Shown one piece after another: positions 32,956 to 43,127 of a stretch of 64,000 bases of DNA (positions are counted from its first letter, which is position 1; each line of letters begins with the position of its first letter). The translations under genes were made by a program, and so were the position numbers. The stretch covers positions 167,043-231,042 of the forward strand of contig JAHREI010000006.1 in assembly GCA_021733665.1 (NCBI GenBank). Direction: 5' to 3'. This DNA comes from Bacillus subtilis (GTDB lineage Bacteria > Pseudomonadota > Alphaproteobacteria > Rhizobiales > Rhizobiaceae). The notes beneath the pieces were generated by a model. The model saw nothing but the letters and a program-made list of their open reading frames with translations, did not search any database and was not told the origin of the DNA.

Positions 32956-33843
32956 TTAAGGCTGCAACTTCTCGCTCAAAAAATCCAGAAAGACTCTGAC
33001 CTTTGGTGCGAGATATTGGCGTGAAGGGTAGAAGGCATAGACCCCTGTTTCTATCTGCTGCCAGTCGTCCAATGCAGTGACCAGTCTTCCTGCTGCAATA
33101 TCCTGTTCTACATAGCTGACGGGGATGAGGCTGAGACCAAAACCGGCACATAAGGCATCTCGGACTGCAAAACTTGATGAGACCAGATAACGGCCGGTTA
33201 CTGCAATGCGCTCGGTCTGTTCACCTTTGCGAAACTCCCATTCATGCACATGATCAGACAGGCTGTAGCGGATGCAGTTATGCTGACGGAGATCAGCAGG
33301 TTTTTGCGGGGTGCCATATGTCTCAAAATAGGATGGTGCGGCGCAGAGCACATGATGCAACGTACTTACTCTTCGGCTGATCAGACTTGAATTTTTTAAG
33401 CTGTCACTGCCTTTAATGGCGATATCATAACCCTCCCGTACTATGTCGATCAGCCGGTCATCGAGATTGAGATCGAGTGTGATCTCAGGATAGCGTTCCA
33501 GAAATTCCGGAATAAAACGTGATAGGCTGATGATAGTCATGGTCAGAGGTGCGGTGACACGCAGCAGGCCGGATGGTTGATTATGATGCGATGTTAATGA
33601 GCGGTCTGGTTCTTCAAGCTGATCAAGCACCGGCGTGACTTGCTGGAAATATACCGTACCTGCTTCTGTAAGGCTCATGCGTCTGGTTGTGCGGTTGAAC
33701 AACCGGACTTTCAGATGGGCTTCAAGCTCGCTGATGCTTTTGCCGACGGCTGCTGCCGTCAATCCGGTCGCGCGGGCAGTTTCTGCAAAACTCCCCAATT
33801 CAACTGTTTTGCGAAACAGGCGTAATGCATTGAGCTGATCCAT
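32956..33843 (-). CDS. LysR-family transcriptional regulator
   Basis: 295 residues, the normal LysR length. Winged HTH at 1-60: MDQLNALRLFRKTVELGSFA, ETARATGLTAAAVGKSISEL, HLKVRLFNRTTRRMSLTEAG. The rest is the two-lobed effector domain (GLLRVTAPLTMTIISLSRFI onward). It is closest to the CrgA/DsdC-like group with a short N-terminus. It is divergent from the EamA transporter gene with a palindrome at 33887-33917 between, so it probably controls that transporter. Effector unknown. Confidence 0.9.
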   Translation of the reverse strand: MDQLNALRLFRKTVELGSFAETARATGLTAAAVGKSISELEAHLKVRLFNRTTRRMSLTEAGTVYFQQVTPVLDQLEEPDRSLTSHHNQPSGLLRVTAPLTMTIISLSRFIPEFLERYPEITLDLNLDDRLIDIVREGYDIAIKGSDSLKNSSLISRRVSTLHHVLCAAPSYFETYGTPQKPADLRQHNCIRYSLSDHVHEWEFRKGEQTERIAVTGRYLVSSSFAVRDALCAGFGLSLIPVSYVEQDIAAGRLVTALDDWQQIETGVYAFYPSRQYLAPKVRVFLDFLSEKLQP

Positions 33844-33886
33844 AAAGAACTGCCTGATTATAAACTTTTAGTAGGTAATATATTGT

Positions 33887-33917
33887 CAATATCATGCATT
33901 ATCATTGTTTGATATTG
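33887..33917. promoter_or_regulatory. Operator-like inverted repeat between lysR-type gene and EamA gene
   Basis: Perfect eight-base arms CAATATCA and TGATATTG, 15 bases apart, between two divergent starts. Placement and form suit a LysR dimer-pair site. Confidence 0.45.
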
Positions 33918-33965
33918 TAATTATGTTGTCCTGTACCGGCATTATGAAACGAGCGGAGACAGGAC

Positions 33966-34817
33966 ATGACATCTATGCGGACAGATTTGCTGCTGACAGC
34001 ACTGGCACCGGCGATCTGGGGTAGCACCTATATTGTAACCACGCAGATGTTGCCTGCAGACTATCCGATGACTGTGGCTATGCTGCGTGCGCTGCCTGCG
34101 GGATTATTGTTGCTGTTAATAGTCCGGCAATTGCCGCACGGAATTTGGTGGCTGCGCGTGTTTATCCTCGGTGCGCTGAATTTCTCGTTCTTCTGGGCGA
34201 TGTTGTTTGTTGCCGCTTACCGGCTGCCGGGCGGCGTTGCCGCTACTGTAGGCTCTGTGCAACCACTGATCGTGGTTTTCCTCGCCAGTGCAGTATTAGG
34301 CATCCGCTTGCGTGCCATGGCAGTAATTGCGGCTCTGACGGGGATTGCCGGTGTGGCTTTACTGGTTCTTAAGCCAAATGGCGTGTTGGATCAGGTGGGT
34401 ATTCTGGCTGCATTGGCCGGTGCTTTTTCGATGGCAGCAGGGACTGTGTTGAGCCGCTACTGGCAGCCGCCGGTTGCCCCGCTGACTTTTACTGCATGGC
34501 AGCTGACAGCCGGTGGATTGTTGCTGGTGCCGGTAGCTTTCTGGTCAGAACCGGCTTTGCCGCAACTGACCCTGACAAACTGGCTTGGCTTTATCTATCT
34601 CGGTCTGATTGGCGGTGCGCTGACCTATCTGCTCTGGTTCCGCGGATTGGCGCGTCTTGAACCTTCTGTGGCTGCATCCCTTGGTTTTCTGAGCCCGCTG
34701 ACAGCCGTTATTCTTGGCTGGGCTTTGCTCAACCAGCAACTCAACGGCCTGCAAATGGCGGGTATGTTGATCGTACTGATCAGTGTCTGGCTTGGTCAGC
34801 GGGTACAGACCCGCTGA
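33966..34817 (+). CDS. EamA-family drug/metabolite transporter
   Basis: 283 residues with about ten membrane spans in two EamA repeats. The first repeat opens LTALAPAIWGSTYIVTTQML; the second opens GILAALAGAFSMAAGTVLSR and ends GFLSPLTAVILGWALLNQQL. The family moves metabolites (amino acids, drugs and others) out of the cell. The substrate is not clear from sequence. GGAG lies about nine bases before ATG at 33966. It is divergent from the LysR-type gene, its likely regulator, and convergent with the next gene (seven-base gap). Confidence 0.87.
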   Translation: MTSMRTDLLLTALAPAIWGSTYIVTTQMLPADYPMTVAMLRALPAGLLLLLIVRQLPHGIWWLRVFILGALNFSFFWAMLFVAAYRLPGGVAATVGSVQPLIVVFLASAVLGIRLRAMAVIAALTGIAGVALLVLKPNGVLDQVGILAALAGAFSMAAGTVLSRYWQPPVAPLTFTAWQLTAGGLLLVPVAFWSEPALPQLTLTNWLGFIYLGLIGGALTYLLWFRGLARLEPSVAASLGFLSPLTAVILGWALLNQQLNGLQMAGMLIVLISVWLGQRVQTR

Positions 34818-34824
34818 GCAACTT

Positions 34825-35937
34825 TTAACGGGCGGATGGTCTAAGACGCGCTTTGATATTGCGGATCATCATGCGCAGCCTGTCATAACGGTTCAGTTGG
34901 CGGATGATCTGATTGACAGAGGACTGGCTCTGCTCTGTCAGTCCCAAAATGAGAGTGCCGAAGTTTGCACGTTCATGAAATAGGCGCGACATAACCGGAT
35001 GATCGGGAATGGCGCAGGAATCGGTGATGCGCAGCACCGGATTGCTGAGGTGGTTTTTCAGCACCTCAATCATCAGTAAAACGCCTGGAGAATAGGCTCT
35101 TAGAGTCTCATCATAGGCTGTTTTCCATGTCCATGCCTGATCACCACTGATAAAGACGACCAGACTGGCGATGGTTTTATCATCGAGTTTCAAAGCATGG
35201 ATTTGTACAAGCTGTTTGCTTGCGAAAGCATGCACCGCCTGGCGTGCAAAATTTGCATCCTGCTGTCTGGTCAGAAAAGCGGTACCGGCAGCACTTTTCC
35301 AGCCCGAGGCTTCCAAGGACAGGAAATCTTCAAGCGCTGGTATAATCGCAGCCTCATCCGTTGCAATATGATGTTCGAGCTTGCCGGTTTCCGACAGACG
35401 TCGCCAAAGCCTGCGATAGTCGCGATGATGATTTTTACCGATCGCATTGGTGAGATAGGTCTCGGCATCTGTACCATTCAGGAGTACCGGACGAGCTTGG
35501 TGACGGATGATTTGTAAAGGCAGTTTTTTACGCTGCGCCAGATCGTTCAGTGCTTGTGCAAAAACGCCATCAAGACTGATATCTGGAAGCACGAGTGTAT
35601 CCGGCAGTCCATGCTCGGACAGTTCAGTCAGAACCTTTTCCAGAGTGTCCGGCAGGGTGTGAGCATTGATGAGCGGCGTGCCCTGCGTGGCGTATAGATT
35701 GCTCCAGCTATAAATCGTTTTACGCAAACCCAGACCCGCTCGGATGACCTGAAACGGCATCAGGAAATCGGGCGTGGTGCTGCCCGTTGTGAGCAACCCG
35801 CAATTATCTGTTGCGAAATGTTCCAGAGCAGGACGCAGGAAATCAGGATGATTGAAGATGTTTTGCTCTGCCGGTGGGGCAAGTTGCAGGGTTTTCAGAT
35901 AGTCTATGGCTTCCGCTTTACGATAAAGATGCAGCAT
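34825..35937 (-). CDS. GNAT-like protein with BioF2/CelD-type acyltransferase domain
   Basis: 370 residues, soluble. The C-terminal half has the Acetyltransf_6 (BioF2-like/FemAB) pattern: GKNHHRDYRRLWRRLSETGK, EDFLSLEASGWKSAAGTAFL, QIHALKLDDKTIASLVVFIS and WTWKTAYDETLRAYSPGVLL. The N-terminal half appears to be a second degenerate GNAT fold. Proteins of this kind accompany polysaccharide genes in rhizobia, and here the gene follows a flippase gene after nine bases, so it probably modifies an exopolysaccharide or O-antigen precursor. Function is inferred from context. Confidence 0.72.
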   Translation of the reverse strand: MLHLYRKAEAIDYLKTLQLAPPAEQNIFNHPDFLRPALEHFATDNCGLLTTGSTTPDFLMPFQVIRAGLGLRKTIYSWSNLYATQGTPLINAHTLPDTLEKVLTELSEHGLPDTLVLPDISLDGVFAQALNDLAQRKKLPLQIIRHQARPVLLNGTDAETYLTNAIGKNHHRDYRRLWRRLSETGKLEHHIATDEAAIIPALEDFLSLEASGWKSAAGTAFLTRQQDANFARQAVHAFASKQLVQIHALKLDDKTIASLVVFISGDQAWTWKTAYDETLRAYSPGVLLMIEVLKNHLSNPVLRITDSCAIPDHPVMSRLFHERANFGTLILGLTEQSQSSVNQIIRQLNRYDRLRMMIRNIKARLRPSAR

Positions 35938-35946
35938 GGTCGATCC

Positions 35947-37401
35947 TTATCCTGATGTTTTGGAAAAGCGGGCGAAAACAAACATTGTGATCCCGAGATA
36001 TTTACGCACTGCATAGGAAAGTGCCGCAGCTTCCGTTGCCATAGCACATACTGTTGCAATGGCTGCGCCGCTTAGTCCCAATAGCGGGATCAGTGTCAGA
36101 TTGAGACTGACATTGACAATCAGGGCTAAGGCGTAAAGCAGGGCGCATATATTCTGATTGCCGGACATGGAGAGCAGGCTTTCGCAAGGGCCGACGCTGG
36201 CGCGGGCAATCACGCCAAAGATCAGAATGAACAGCAGCGGATAGCCTTGTGTGAATTCATGGCCAAACAGTGCTAATAACGGCCAACCTCCTGCCAGCAG
36301 CAACAATCCGAGAAATAAGCTTGGCCAGAATGTCCAGCGGGCAGAATTGCGTGCAAAATCCTGAAAAGCTTGCTTGTCGCCGCTATGCAGCAATTGCGAA
36401 TAGCGCTGGGCAACACTGGATTTGACAGCGAAATAAACGAAATGCGCCAGTGCCAGCACTTTGGTGACGGCAAAATACAGTGCCACACTATCCGGCTCCA
36501 TCATCCGACCAACCATCAGCACATCAATATTGATGAGCAGAAAGAAAAAGCCCTCGATAAGAAAGATCGGCAGGGATACCCTTATCCATTCCCGCAGATG
36601 GTATTGGGAAGCGCCTATGGGCAAAACCTTGGATATGCGATTGCGTAAAAAGATCTGTTGTCCGATTACCGTAAGGCTTGTACCGGCAAAGGCGGCAATC
36701 AGTGCTGTTGTGGCCCGGGCTTCCCAGCCGGTGAGCAGGAGCACAACAAAGATCAGCAGCATCATCAGCGGACGCAAAACATAGCCGGGGCTGAGAGCCG
36801 ATAAAATCCAGCCTTGTGAGCGGGCAGTGCCGTCTGAAATATTGCCAAGCGCAATAGCCGGAATACACAATACGCCAATCATGAAGGCCGGCCAGTAATA
36901 GGGCTCAAATTCTGCACTCAGCATTTTGAGCACTGCAATTGCAATCAGCGTAATTGCACTTGCACTGATAAGCGCAAAGACGGGACCGGTACGCAGAATA
37001 CCACGCGCATCATCGCTCTGATTTTTCTGTAAATATTGCGGTACATAGCGGATGATTGTGGTGTGAAAGCCAAAACAGGCAAGATCACCGAGGATCAGTG
37101 TCACCGTCCAGACAAGGACATAGATACCAAATTCAAAACTGCCCATCAGGCGGGCAAGCACGACCTGACTGAGCAGAGCCAGTGCTGCACCGGCAATGCG
37201 GATTGCAAAGGCAATCAGTGATGAGCGCTTGGCCTGTGCTTGTTCATCATCACCGGAGAATAAGCCCTCAGCACGCAGAAGAAACGGGTGCAATTGCTCT
37301 GCAAGCCTTGCAGGCAGTATTTTTTCAGCCAGTGAAGTGATCTGAAATTTTGCAGGCAATGTGTCTCTCGGAAAAACTTTGATATGCAGCTGTTGTTGCA
37401 C
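35947..37401 (-). CDS. Polysaccharide flippase (Wzx/MOP family)
   Basis: 484 residues with about 12-14 membrane spans. The N-terminal 55 residues are polar; spans begin IAFAIRIAGAALALLSQVVL, followed by ARLMGSFEFGIYVLVWTVTL, a typical MOP/Wzx opening. The C-terminal part (YALALIVNVSLNLTLIPLLG, LSGAAIATVCAMATEAAALS) is the Polysacc_synt_C region. It would move lipid-linked sugars across the inner membrane. The given start is GTG at 37401, with no ribosome site; TTG at 37359 is an alternative. The next gene, an acyltransferase-like protein, is probably in the same operon. Confidence 0.83.
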   Translation of the reverse strand: MQQQLHIKVFPRDTLPAKFQITSLAEKILPARLAEQLHPFLLRAEGLFSGDDEQAQAKRSSLIAFAIRIAGAALALLSQVVLARLMGSFEFGIYVLVWTVTLILGDLACFGFHTTIIRYVPQYLQKNQSDDARGILRTGPVFALISASAITLIAIAVLKMLSAEFEPYYWPAFMIGVLCIPAIALGNISDGTARSQGWILSALSPGYVLRPLMMLLIFVVLLLTGWEARATTALIAAFAGTSLTVIGQQIFLRNRISKVLPIGASQYHLREWIRVSLPIFLIEGFFFLLINIDVLMVGRMMEPDSVALYFAVTKVLALAHFVYFAVKSSVAQRYSQLLHSGDKQAFQDFARNSARWTFWPSLFLGLLLLAGGWPLLALFGHEFTQGYPLLFILIFGVIARASVGPCESLLSMSGNQNICALLYALALIVNVSLNLTLIPLLGLSGAAIATVCAMATEAAALSYAVRKYLGITMFVFARFSKTSG

Positions 37402-37505
37402 AGAATAGTTTAAAAGTCAGTCTATGTACTTATACCAATGCGGCTCAAGATGCTGGCGCATCACGCCTTGAAGAAGTTCAACCGCCACTCGGGCTTAACC
37501 AAAAG

Positions 37506-37541
37506 AAAACACCGCCTGTGATGAACAGACGGTGTTTTTTA
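37506..37541 (-). terminator. Terminator of secA
   Basis: AACACCG-CTGT pairs with ACAG-CGGTGTT (one mismatched base each side); A/T tracts on both flanks (minus strand GTGTTTTCTTTTGG). Confidence 0.7.
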
Positions 37542-37558
37542 TTCACTGGTCTTATCGT

Positions 37559-40279
37559 TTAAACGAAAGCGCCGTGGCAATGTTTGAACTTCTTGCCGGA
37601 GCCGCAAGGGCAGGCTTCGTTACGGGCAACACGTCCCCATGTAGACGGATCAGCCGGATCGCGGTTCTCAGGATCAACCAAGCGGTCACTGTCTACGAGG
37701 CGTGCACCGTCAGAACCTTCGCCGAAATCATCTTCACCGGTGGTGCCATCAATATGGTGACCGTGCATTTCCGGCAATTCCGGCTGTGGTTCTTCACGCA
37801 TGATTTCCACACGCATCAGCTGTGATGTCACAACTTCACGCAGATTGGAAAGCATGGCCTGAAACAGCTCAAAGCCTTCAGTCTTATATTCGTTCAGCGG
37901 ATCACGCTGCGCATAGCCGCGGAAGCCGACAACGGAGCGCAGATGGTCGAGATTGACCAGATGTTCACGCCACAGATTGTCCAGCGATTGCAGAATAACG
38001 GATTTCTGCACATAGGCCATGATTTGCGGGCCAAAGCGCTCTGCACGGTCAGCAGCGGCTTTGTCGGCAGCTTCCTTGATGCGCTCTTCGATCTGTTCTT
38101 CTGCAATACCTTCTTCGGCAGCCCACGCATCCACAGGCAGGTCAAGATTGAGGACTTTGATGACCTCTTCCTTGAGTTCCGGAATGCGCCACTGTTCTGC
38201 ATAGGCATTTTCAGGAATATGCGCGCGAACCATATCTTCAATGACTTCATGACGCATTTCATCAACCGTTTCGGTCAGATCTTCTGCATCCATCATTTCC
38301 AGACGCTGGTCGAAGATCACCTTACGCTGATCATTCATCACGTCGTCATATTTGAGCAGGTTTTTGCGGATTTCAAAGTTGCGGGCTTCGACCTTCTTCT
38401 GAGCCTTTTCCAGCGCTTTGTTGATCCACGGATGCACAATGGCTTCGTCTTCTTTGAGGCCGAGCTTCTGCAGCATGCTGTCCATGCGGTCAGAGCCGAA
38501 AATGCGCATCAGATCATCCTGCAGAGACAGGAAGAATTTCGATTTGCCCGGATCGCCTTGACGACCGGAACGACCACGCAGCTGGTTGTCGATACGGCGG
38601 CTTTCGTGACGCTCTGTTGCCAGAACATAAAGACCACCGGCAGCCAGTGCCTGTTCTTTCTTCTTAGCGATGTCAGCTTTGATTTCCTGAACCTTGGCAT
38701 CGCGTTCCGCACCGGCAGGCATGTCTGCCAGCTCGACCTTTACGCGCATTTCCAGATTGCCGCCGAGCTGAATATCAGTACCACGACCGGCCATATTGGT
38801 CGCAATGGTAATTGCGCCCGGCACACCGGCCTGCGAAACGATATAGGCTTCCTGCTCGTGATAACGGGCATTCAGAACCTGAATATCCTTCACACCGTCC
38901 TTTTTAAGACGTTCTGCGAGCAGTTCGGATTTTTCAATAGAGGTTGTACCGACGAGAACCGGCTGACCCTTTTCATGGGCCTCACGGATATCGCGAATGA
39001 TCGCTTTATATTTTTCGTCAACAGTACGGTAGACTTCGTCATCGGAGTCGATACGGGCAATCGGCAGATTGGTCGGGATAACCGCAACATCGAGGCCGTA
39101 AATATTGCCGAATTCTTCCGCTTCCGTTGCCGCTGTACCGGTCATGCCGGCCAGCTTGTTATACATACGGAAATAGTTCTGGAAGGTGATCGAAGCCAGT
39201 GTCTGGTTTTCCGGCTGGATCGTAACTTTTTCTTTGGCCTCGAGTGCCTGATGCAGACCTTCGGAATAACGGCGACCCGGCATCATACGGCCGGTAAACT
39301 CGTCGATGATGACCAGTTCGTCATTGCGGACGATATAGTCTTTATCGAGCTGGAACAGCTTGTGTGCACGCAAAGCATTGTTGAGGTGGTGAACAACAGC
39401 CACATTCTCAACATCATACAGGCTTTCGCCTTTCAGATAGCCGGCAGCTTCAAGCAGTTTTTCGATTTTTTCAGTGCCGATCTCGGTGAAGATTGCAGTC
39501 TTCTGCTTTTCATCGACTTCGTAATCTTCCGCTACGAGCTGCGGAATGAAGGTGTCGATCAGCGAATAGAATTCTGAACGGTCTTCCAGCGGGCCGGAAA
39601 TGATCAGTGGTGTACGGGCTTCGTCGATGAGGATCGAATCAACTTCGTCGACGATGGCGTAGTTATGTTCGCGCTGCACCATCTGCGCGCGCTCATATTT
39701 CATATTGTCGCGCAGATAGTCGAAGCCGAGTTCGTTGTTCGTTGCGTAGGTAATATCGCAGGCATAGGCCTCACGACGCTGATCGTCATCAAGGCCGTGT
39801 GCAATCACACCGACAGTCAGACCGAGGAAGTTGTACAGCACACCCATGGTCTGCGCATCGCGGGTGGCGAGATAGTCGTTGACGGTAACGACATGCACGC
39901 CCTTGCCTTCGATCGCATTGAGGTAAACCGGCAGGGTCGCCATCAGGGTTTTACCTTCACCGGTGCGCATTTCCGCGATGGAGCGGTCATGCAATACCAT
40001 ACCGCCGATCAGCTGCACATCAAACGGACGCATGCCGAGGGCACGTTTTGCCGCTTCACGTACGGTCGCAAAAGCATCAGGAAGAATATCATCCAGCGTC
40101 TTGCCGCTTTTGAGCAAAGCGCGGAACTCATCAGTTTTCGCCTTCAGCTGATCATCGCTCAGAGCTTCATATTGTTTCTCAAGCGCAGTAATCGCTGCTG
40201 CGCGAGGACGAAGACCTTTGATACGACGCTCATTGGATGAGCCGAAAATCATACGGGCGAGACCGCCAAAGCTGACCAT
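37559..40279 (-). CDS. secA: Preprotein translocase ATPase SecA
   Basis: 906 residues, the normal length. It drives export of unfolded proteins through SecYEG. Walker A is MRTGEGKT (104-111), with the DEAD-like [20 protein letters not shown], helicase motifs including [15 protein letters not shown], and [16 protein letters not shown], then [20 protein letters not shown] and [10 protein letters not shown]. The C-terminus carries the zinc-binding SecB/lipid-contact motif [21 protein letters not shown] lies before the ATG. A 544-codon frame antisense to it is a shadow. It stands alone, divergent from the parvulin gene. Confidence 0.98.
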   Translation of the reverse strand: MVSFGGLARMIFGSSNERRIKGLRPRAAAITALEKQYEALSDDQLKAKTDEFRALLKSGKTLDDILPDAFATVREAAKRALGMRPFDVQLIGGMVLHDRSIAEMRTGEGKTLMATLPVYLNAIEGKGVHVVTVNDYLATRDAQTMGVLYNFLGLTVGVIAHGLDDDQRREAYACDITYATNNELGFDYLRDNMKYERAQMVQREHNYAIVDEVDSILIDEARTPLIISGPLEDRSEFYSLIDTFIPQLVAEDYEVDEKQKTAIFTEIGTEKIEKLLEAAGYLKGESLYDVENVAVVHHLNNALRAHKLFQLDKDYIVRNDELVIIDEFTGRMMPGRRYSEGLHQALEAKEKVTIQPENQTLASITFQNYFRMYNKLAGMTGTAATEAEEFGNIYGLDVAVIPTNLPIARIDSDDEVYRTVDEKYKAIIRDIREAHEKGQPVLVGTTSIEKSELLAERLKKDGVKDIQVLNARYHEQEAYIVSQAGVPGAITIATNMAGRGTDIQLGGNLEMRVKVELADMPAGAERDAKVQEIKADIAKKKEQALAAGGLYVLATERHESRRIDNQLRGRSGRQGDPGKSKFFLSLQDDLMRIFGSDRMDSMLQKLGLKEDEAIVHPWINKALEKAQKKVEARNFEIRKNLLKYDDVMNDQRKVIFDQRLEMMDAEDLTETVDEMRHEVIEDMVRAHIPENAYAEQWRIPELKEEVIKVLNLDLPVDAWAAEEGIAEEQIEERIKEAADKAAADRAERFGPQIMAYVQKSVILQSLDNLWREHLVNLDHLRSVVGFRGYAQRDPLNEYKTEGFELFQAMLSNLREVVTSQLMRVEIMREEPQPELPEMHGHHIDGTTGEDDFGEGSDGARLVDSDRLVDPENRDPADPSTWGRVARNEACPCGSGKKFKHCHGAFV

Positions 40280-40670
40280 TGCTGGTCCTTTCTTAAATCT
40301 TCAGCCAATTGTCGCCGCCTGAGCGGCGCTCTGACATCGGCTTTATTTGTTTATGCGAGACTTATGGCAAGAAAACACGCTGTCGAAAAGACATTTCGCG
40401 TAATTTCTCTCTGGCAGCTCTCTGGACGCAAAGCCGATGGACAGATAAGAGGGGTGGGCGGCGATGTCAATGATTTGACACCGGTGATAGGCCTCTGCGA
40501 TGCGATTATATATGCATAATAAAGAGGATTATCGCTGCTGATACCGATATATTGTGCAGAAAATTGCCATATCGCCTAAAAACTCTTCTGCTTTACACTA
40601 TATAAACTGAAGCAGCAAAATTCTGCCTTATTCTTGAGACGGTACTTCGTCCCCGAAGGAGAAATCACTG
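40280..40670. other. Intergenic region between secA and the parvulin gene
   Basis: About 390 bases between divergent genes. AT-rich in the middle (TATATATGCATAATAA around 40507). A small GCCGCC/GGCGGC-type hairpin lies near 40315. I see no coding sequence and no recognisable operator. Confidence 0.45.
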
Positions 40671-41594
40671 ATGACCCGTACCCGTAAAGTCCTGATTCAA
40701 TTGGCAACCGGTTTGCTTTTGTCGACTGCTGCAACCGGTGCCTATGCACAGGACGCAGCTGCAAAGACTGAAGCAGCGAAACCGGCAGAAAAAGCTGATC
40801 CTGCAAAAGTTCTTGCTACTGTGAACGGCGTTAAGCTGACACAGGGTGAAGTTGATCAGGCGTCCAGCGATCTCGATCCGCAATTCTCCCGTCTGCCGGA
40901 TGATCAGCGCCGTCTCGCGGCACTGGCAGCTTTGGTTGATATTAAAGTGCTGGCTGCTGCCGCTAAAAGCGACAAGCTGGACGAAAGCGCAGATTTCAAG
41001 CAGCGTATTGAATTCCTCAAAGATCGTGCATTGCATAACGAATATTTCCAGACTGCAATCGTTGACAAGATTTCGGATGCAGAAGTTCGTGGCCGTTATG
41101 ACAAGGAAATCGCAGCAATGCCTGCGAAGAACGAAGTGCGCGCCCGTCATATTCTCGTAAAAACCGAAGACGAAGCTAAAGCGATTATTAAAAAGCTCGA
41201 AGGCGGCGCTAAGTTTGAAGATCTGGCCAAAGAAAGCTCAACAGACGGTTCTGCTTCGCAGGGCGGTGATCTCGGCTATTTCGGTGAAGGCATGATGGTG
41301 CCTGAATTTGAAAAAGCGGCTTTTGCACTCGAAGTTGGTGGCTACACCAAAGAGCCTGTGAAGTCGCAGTTCGGTTATCACATCATCAAGCTGGAAGATA
41401 AGCGCCAGCAGCAGCCGCCTGCATTTGAGGAAGTGAAAGATCAGGTTCGTTCGATCCTCATTCGTGAAAAATATATCGAAATGGTCAAGAAGCTGCGTGA
41501 CGGTTCGAAAATCACTTATGAAGACGAAGCTGTTGCCAAAGCGATGAAAGAAGCCGCTGACGCACAGGATGCCGCTGCAAAAGCGGCTCAGTAA
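40671..41594 (+). CDS. Periplasmic parvulin-type peptidyl-prolyl isomerase
   Basis: 307 residues. Signal peptide KVLIQLATGLLLSTAATGAYA-QD with cleavage near residue 26. An N-terminal chaperone region (about 45-145: VLATVNGVKLTQGEVDQASS and helices) leads to the parvulin domain (about 150-250): VRARHILVKTEDEAKAIIKK, FEDLAKESSTDGSASQGGDL, GYFGEGMMVPEFEKAAFAL and SQFGYHIIKLEDKR. An Ala-rich tail follows. It helps fold outer-membrane or secreted proteins by turning prolyl bonds; it is similar to PpiD/PrsA-type proteins of Brucella. CGAAGGAG precedes the ATG. Confidence 0.92.
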   Translation: MTRTRKVLIQLATGLLLSTAATGAYAQDAAAKTEAAKPAEKADPAKVLATVNGVKLTQGEVDQASSDLDPQFSRLPDDQRRLAALAALVDIKVLAAAAKSDKLDESADFKQRIEFLKDRALHNEYFQTAIVDKISDAEVRGRYDKEIAAMPAKNEVRARHILVKTEDEAKAIIKKLEGGAKFEDLAKESSTDGSASQGGDLGYFGEGMMVPEFEKAAFALEVGGYTKEPVKSQFGYHIIKLEDKRQQQPPAFEEVKDQVRSILIREKYIEMVKKLRDGSKITYEDEAVAKAMKEAADAQDAAAKAAQ

Positions 41595-41659
41595 CGCTTC
41601 TCATTTTGCTTTTTTAAACTTACCAATTTGGTAAATTGAAAGCAGAAATTGATAAAAAT

Positions 41660-41703
41660 GATCACCTGCCCTGATTATTTCGGGCAGGTGATTGCATTTT
41701 TAG
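41660..41703 (+). terminator. Terminator of the parvulin gene
   Basis: ATCACCTGCCC/GGGCAGGTGAT, ten-base loop, then TGCATTTTTA. Confidence 0.8.
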
Positions 41704-41885
41704 CCTAAGCATAATTTATTGACTGCGACCTGAGGTGAAATGGCGGGTGATTTGTGGTGCTTATTGCATTTTCACAAACGCGATGATGCGCTGTTTCATA
41801 TCCGGTTAAGCCCGCTCCTGTTCAGTTGCATTTTGGCGTAAATATATTTCGCTTTGCTAAGATGCTTTTATTCTTTGAGGCACGC

Positions 41886-43127
41886 ATGTCGTCGACAGTT
41901 TCTCCGCTCGCACCAAAACATTATCCTGCCATGCCGGTGATTACCGGTGTGCGAATGGCTACAGCCGAAGCGGGGATCAAATATAAAAACCGAACAGATG
42001 TGCTGATGATGGTGTTTGATAAGCCGGCATCGGTCGCAGGTGTTTTCACCCGCTCCAAATGCCCGTCTGCGCCGGTGGATTTTTGTCGTGAGAGCTTGAA
42101 GCACGGCACAGCCAAAGCAGTGATCGTTAATTCCGGTAACGCCAATGCTTTTACCGGTAAGAAAGGTCGTGAGACGACGACTGCAACAGCTAAAGCTGCT
42201 TGTGAAGCGCTGGGCTGTGAAACCCATGAAATCTTTCTTGCTTCAACCGGTGTAATCGGTGAGCCGCTGGATGCCGGTAAATTTTCGCATCTGTTTGGCG
42301 ATATGAACGCGCGTGCCGATAATAACGGCTGGCTGGAAGCTGCCAAAGCGATCATGACCACGGATACTTATCCGAAAGTAGCAACGGAAACGGTGTTACT
42401 TGGCGGTGTGCCGGTGACCATTAACGGAATTGCCAAGGGCGCCGGTATGATTGCGCCGGATATGGCGACGATGTTGTCCTTTGTGGTGACGGATGCACCG
42501 ATTGCCTCTGACGTCTTGCAGGGATTACTGTCCAAAGCGGTGGATTCCAGCTTCAATGCGGTGACCGTAGACAGTGATACATCCACATCCGATACACTGA
42601 TGCTGTTTGCTACCGGTACGGCCGCTGAGCGCGGTGCGGTTGCAGTGACTGCATTAGATGACGAACGTCTGGCAGAATTTGACCGTGCTTTACGTAAGCT
42701 TTTGAAAAATCTGGCACTGCAGGTTGTGCGCGATGGCGAAGGCGCGCGCAAAATGCTGGAAATCACTGTTAAAGGTGCGGTTTCTGACATTTCTGCCAAG
42801 CGCATTGGTCTGTCGATTGCCAATTCCCCGCTGGTGAAAACCGCTGCCGCCGGTGAAGATGCCAATTGGGGGCGCGTGGTGATGGCTGTTGGTAAGGCCG
42901 GCGAGCCTGCTGACCGTGATCGTCTGGCGATCAGTTTCGGGGATATTCGTGTGGCGGTCGATGGTGAACGCGATGCCGCTTATTCGGAAGCCGCCGCTTC
43001 TGATTATATGAAGGGTGAGGATATTCTCATCACGGTTGAACTTGGTATGGGTGAAGGCACAGCGACAGTCTGGACCTGTGACCTGACCAAGGAATATGTG
43101 GCGATTAACGGCGATTACCGGTCGTGA
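41886..43127 (+). CDS. argJ: Bifunctional ornithine acetyltransferase / N-acetylglutamate synthase
   Basis: 413 residues. It moves acetyl from N-acetylornithine to glutamate (and, in bifunctional forms, also uses acetyl-CoA) in arginine synthesis. It is made as one chain that cuts itself in [16 protein letters not shown], between Ala194 and the new N-terminal nucleophile Thr195. Other marks are [45 protein letters not shown] and [20 protein letters not shown]. The frame is open to 41826; ATG at 41886 ([10 protein letters not shown]) has TGAGG upstream and is the family start. The stop overlaps the next start (TGATG), so the genes are coupled. Confidence 0.96.
   Translation: MSSTVSPLAPKHYPAMPVITGVRMATAEAGIKYKNRTDVLMMVFDKPASVAGVFTRSKCPSAPVDFCRESLKHGTAKAVIVNSGNANAFTGKKGRETTTATAKAACEALGCETHEIFLASTGVIGEPLDAGKFSHLFGDMNARADNNGWLEAAKAIMTTDTYPKVATETVLLGGVPVTINGIAKGAGMIAPDMATMLSFVVTDAPIASDVLQGLLSKAVDSSFNAVTVDSDTSTSDTLMLFATGTAAERGAVAVTALDDERLAEFDRALRKLLKNLALQVVRDGEGARKMLEITVKGAVSDISAKRIGLSIANSPLVKTAAAGEDANWGRVVMAVGKAGEPADRDRLAISFGDIRVAVDGERDAAYSEAAASDYMKGEDILITVELGMGEGTATVWTCDLTKEYVAINGDYRS

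Noticed and set aside
37943..39577. A 544-codon open frame antisense to secA
   Set aside because: It mirrors a highly conserved gene, has a Phe/His/Cys-rich composition unlike real proteins here, and no ribosome site. It is a codon-bias shadow.
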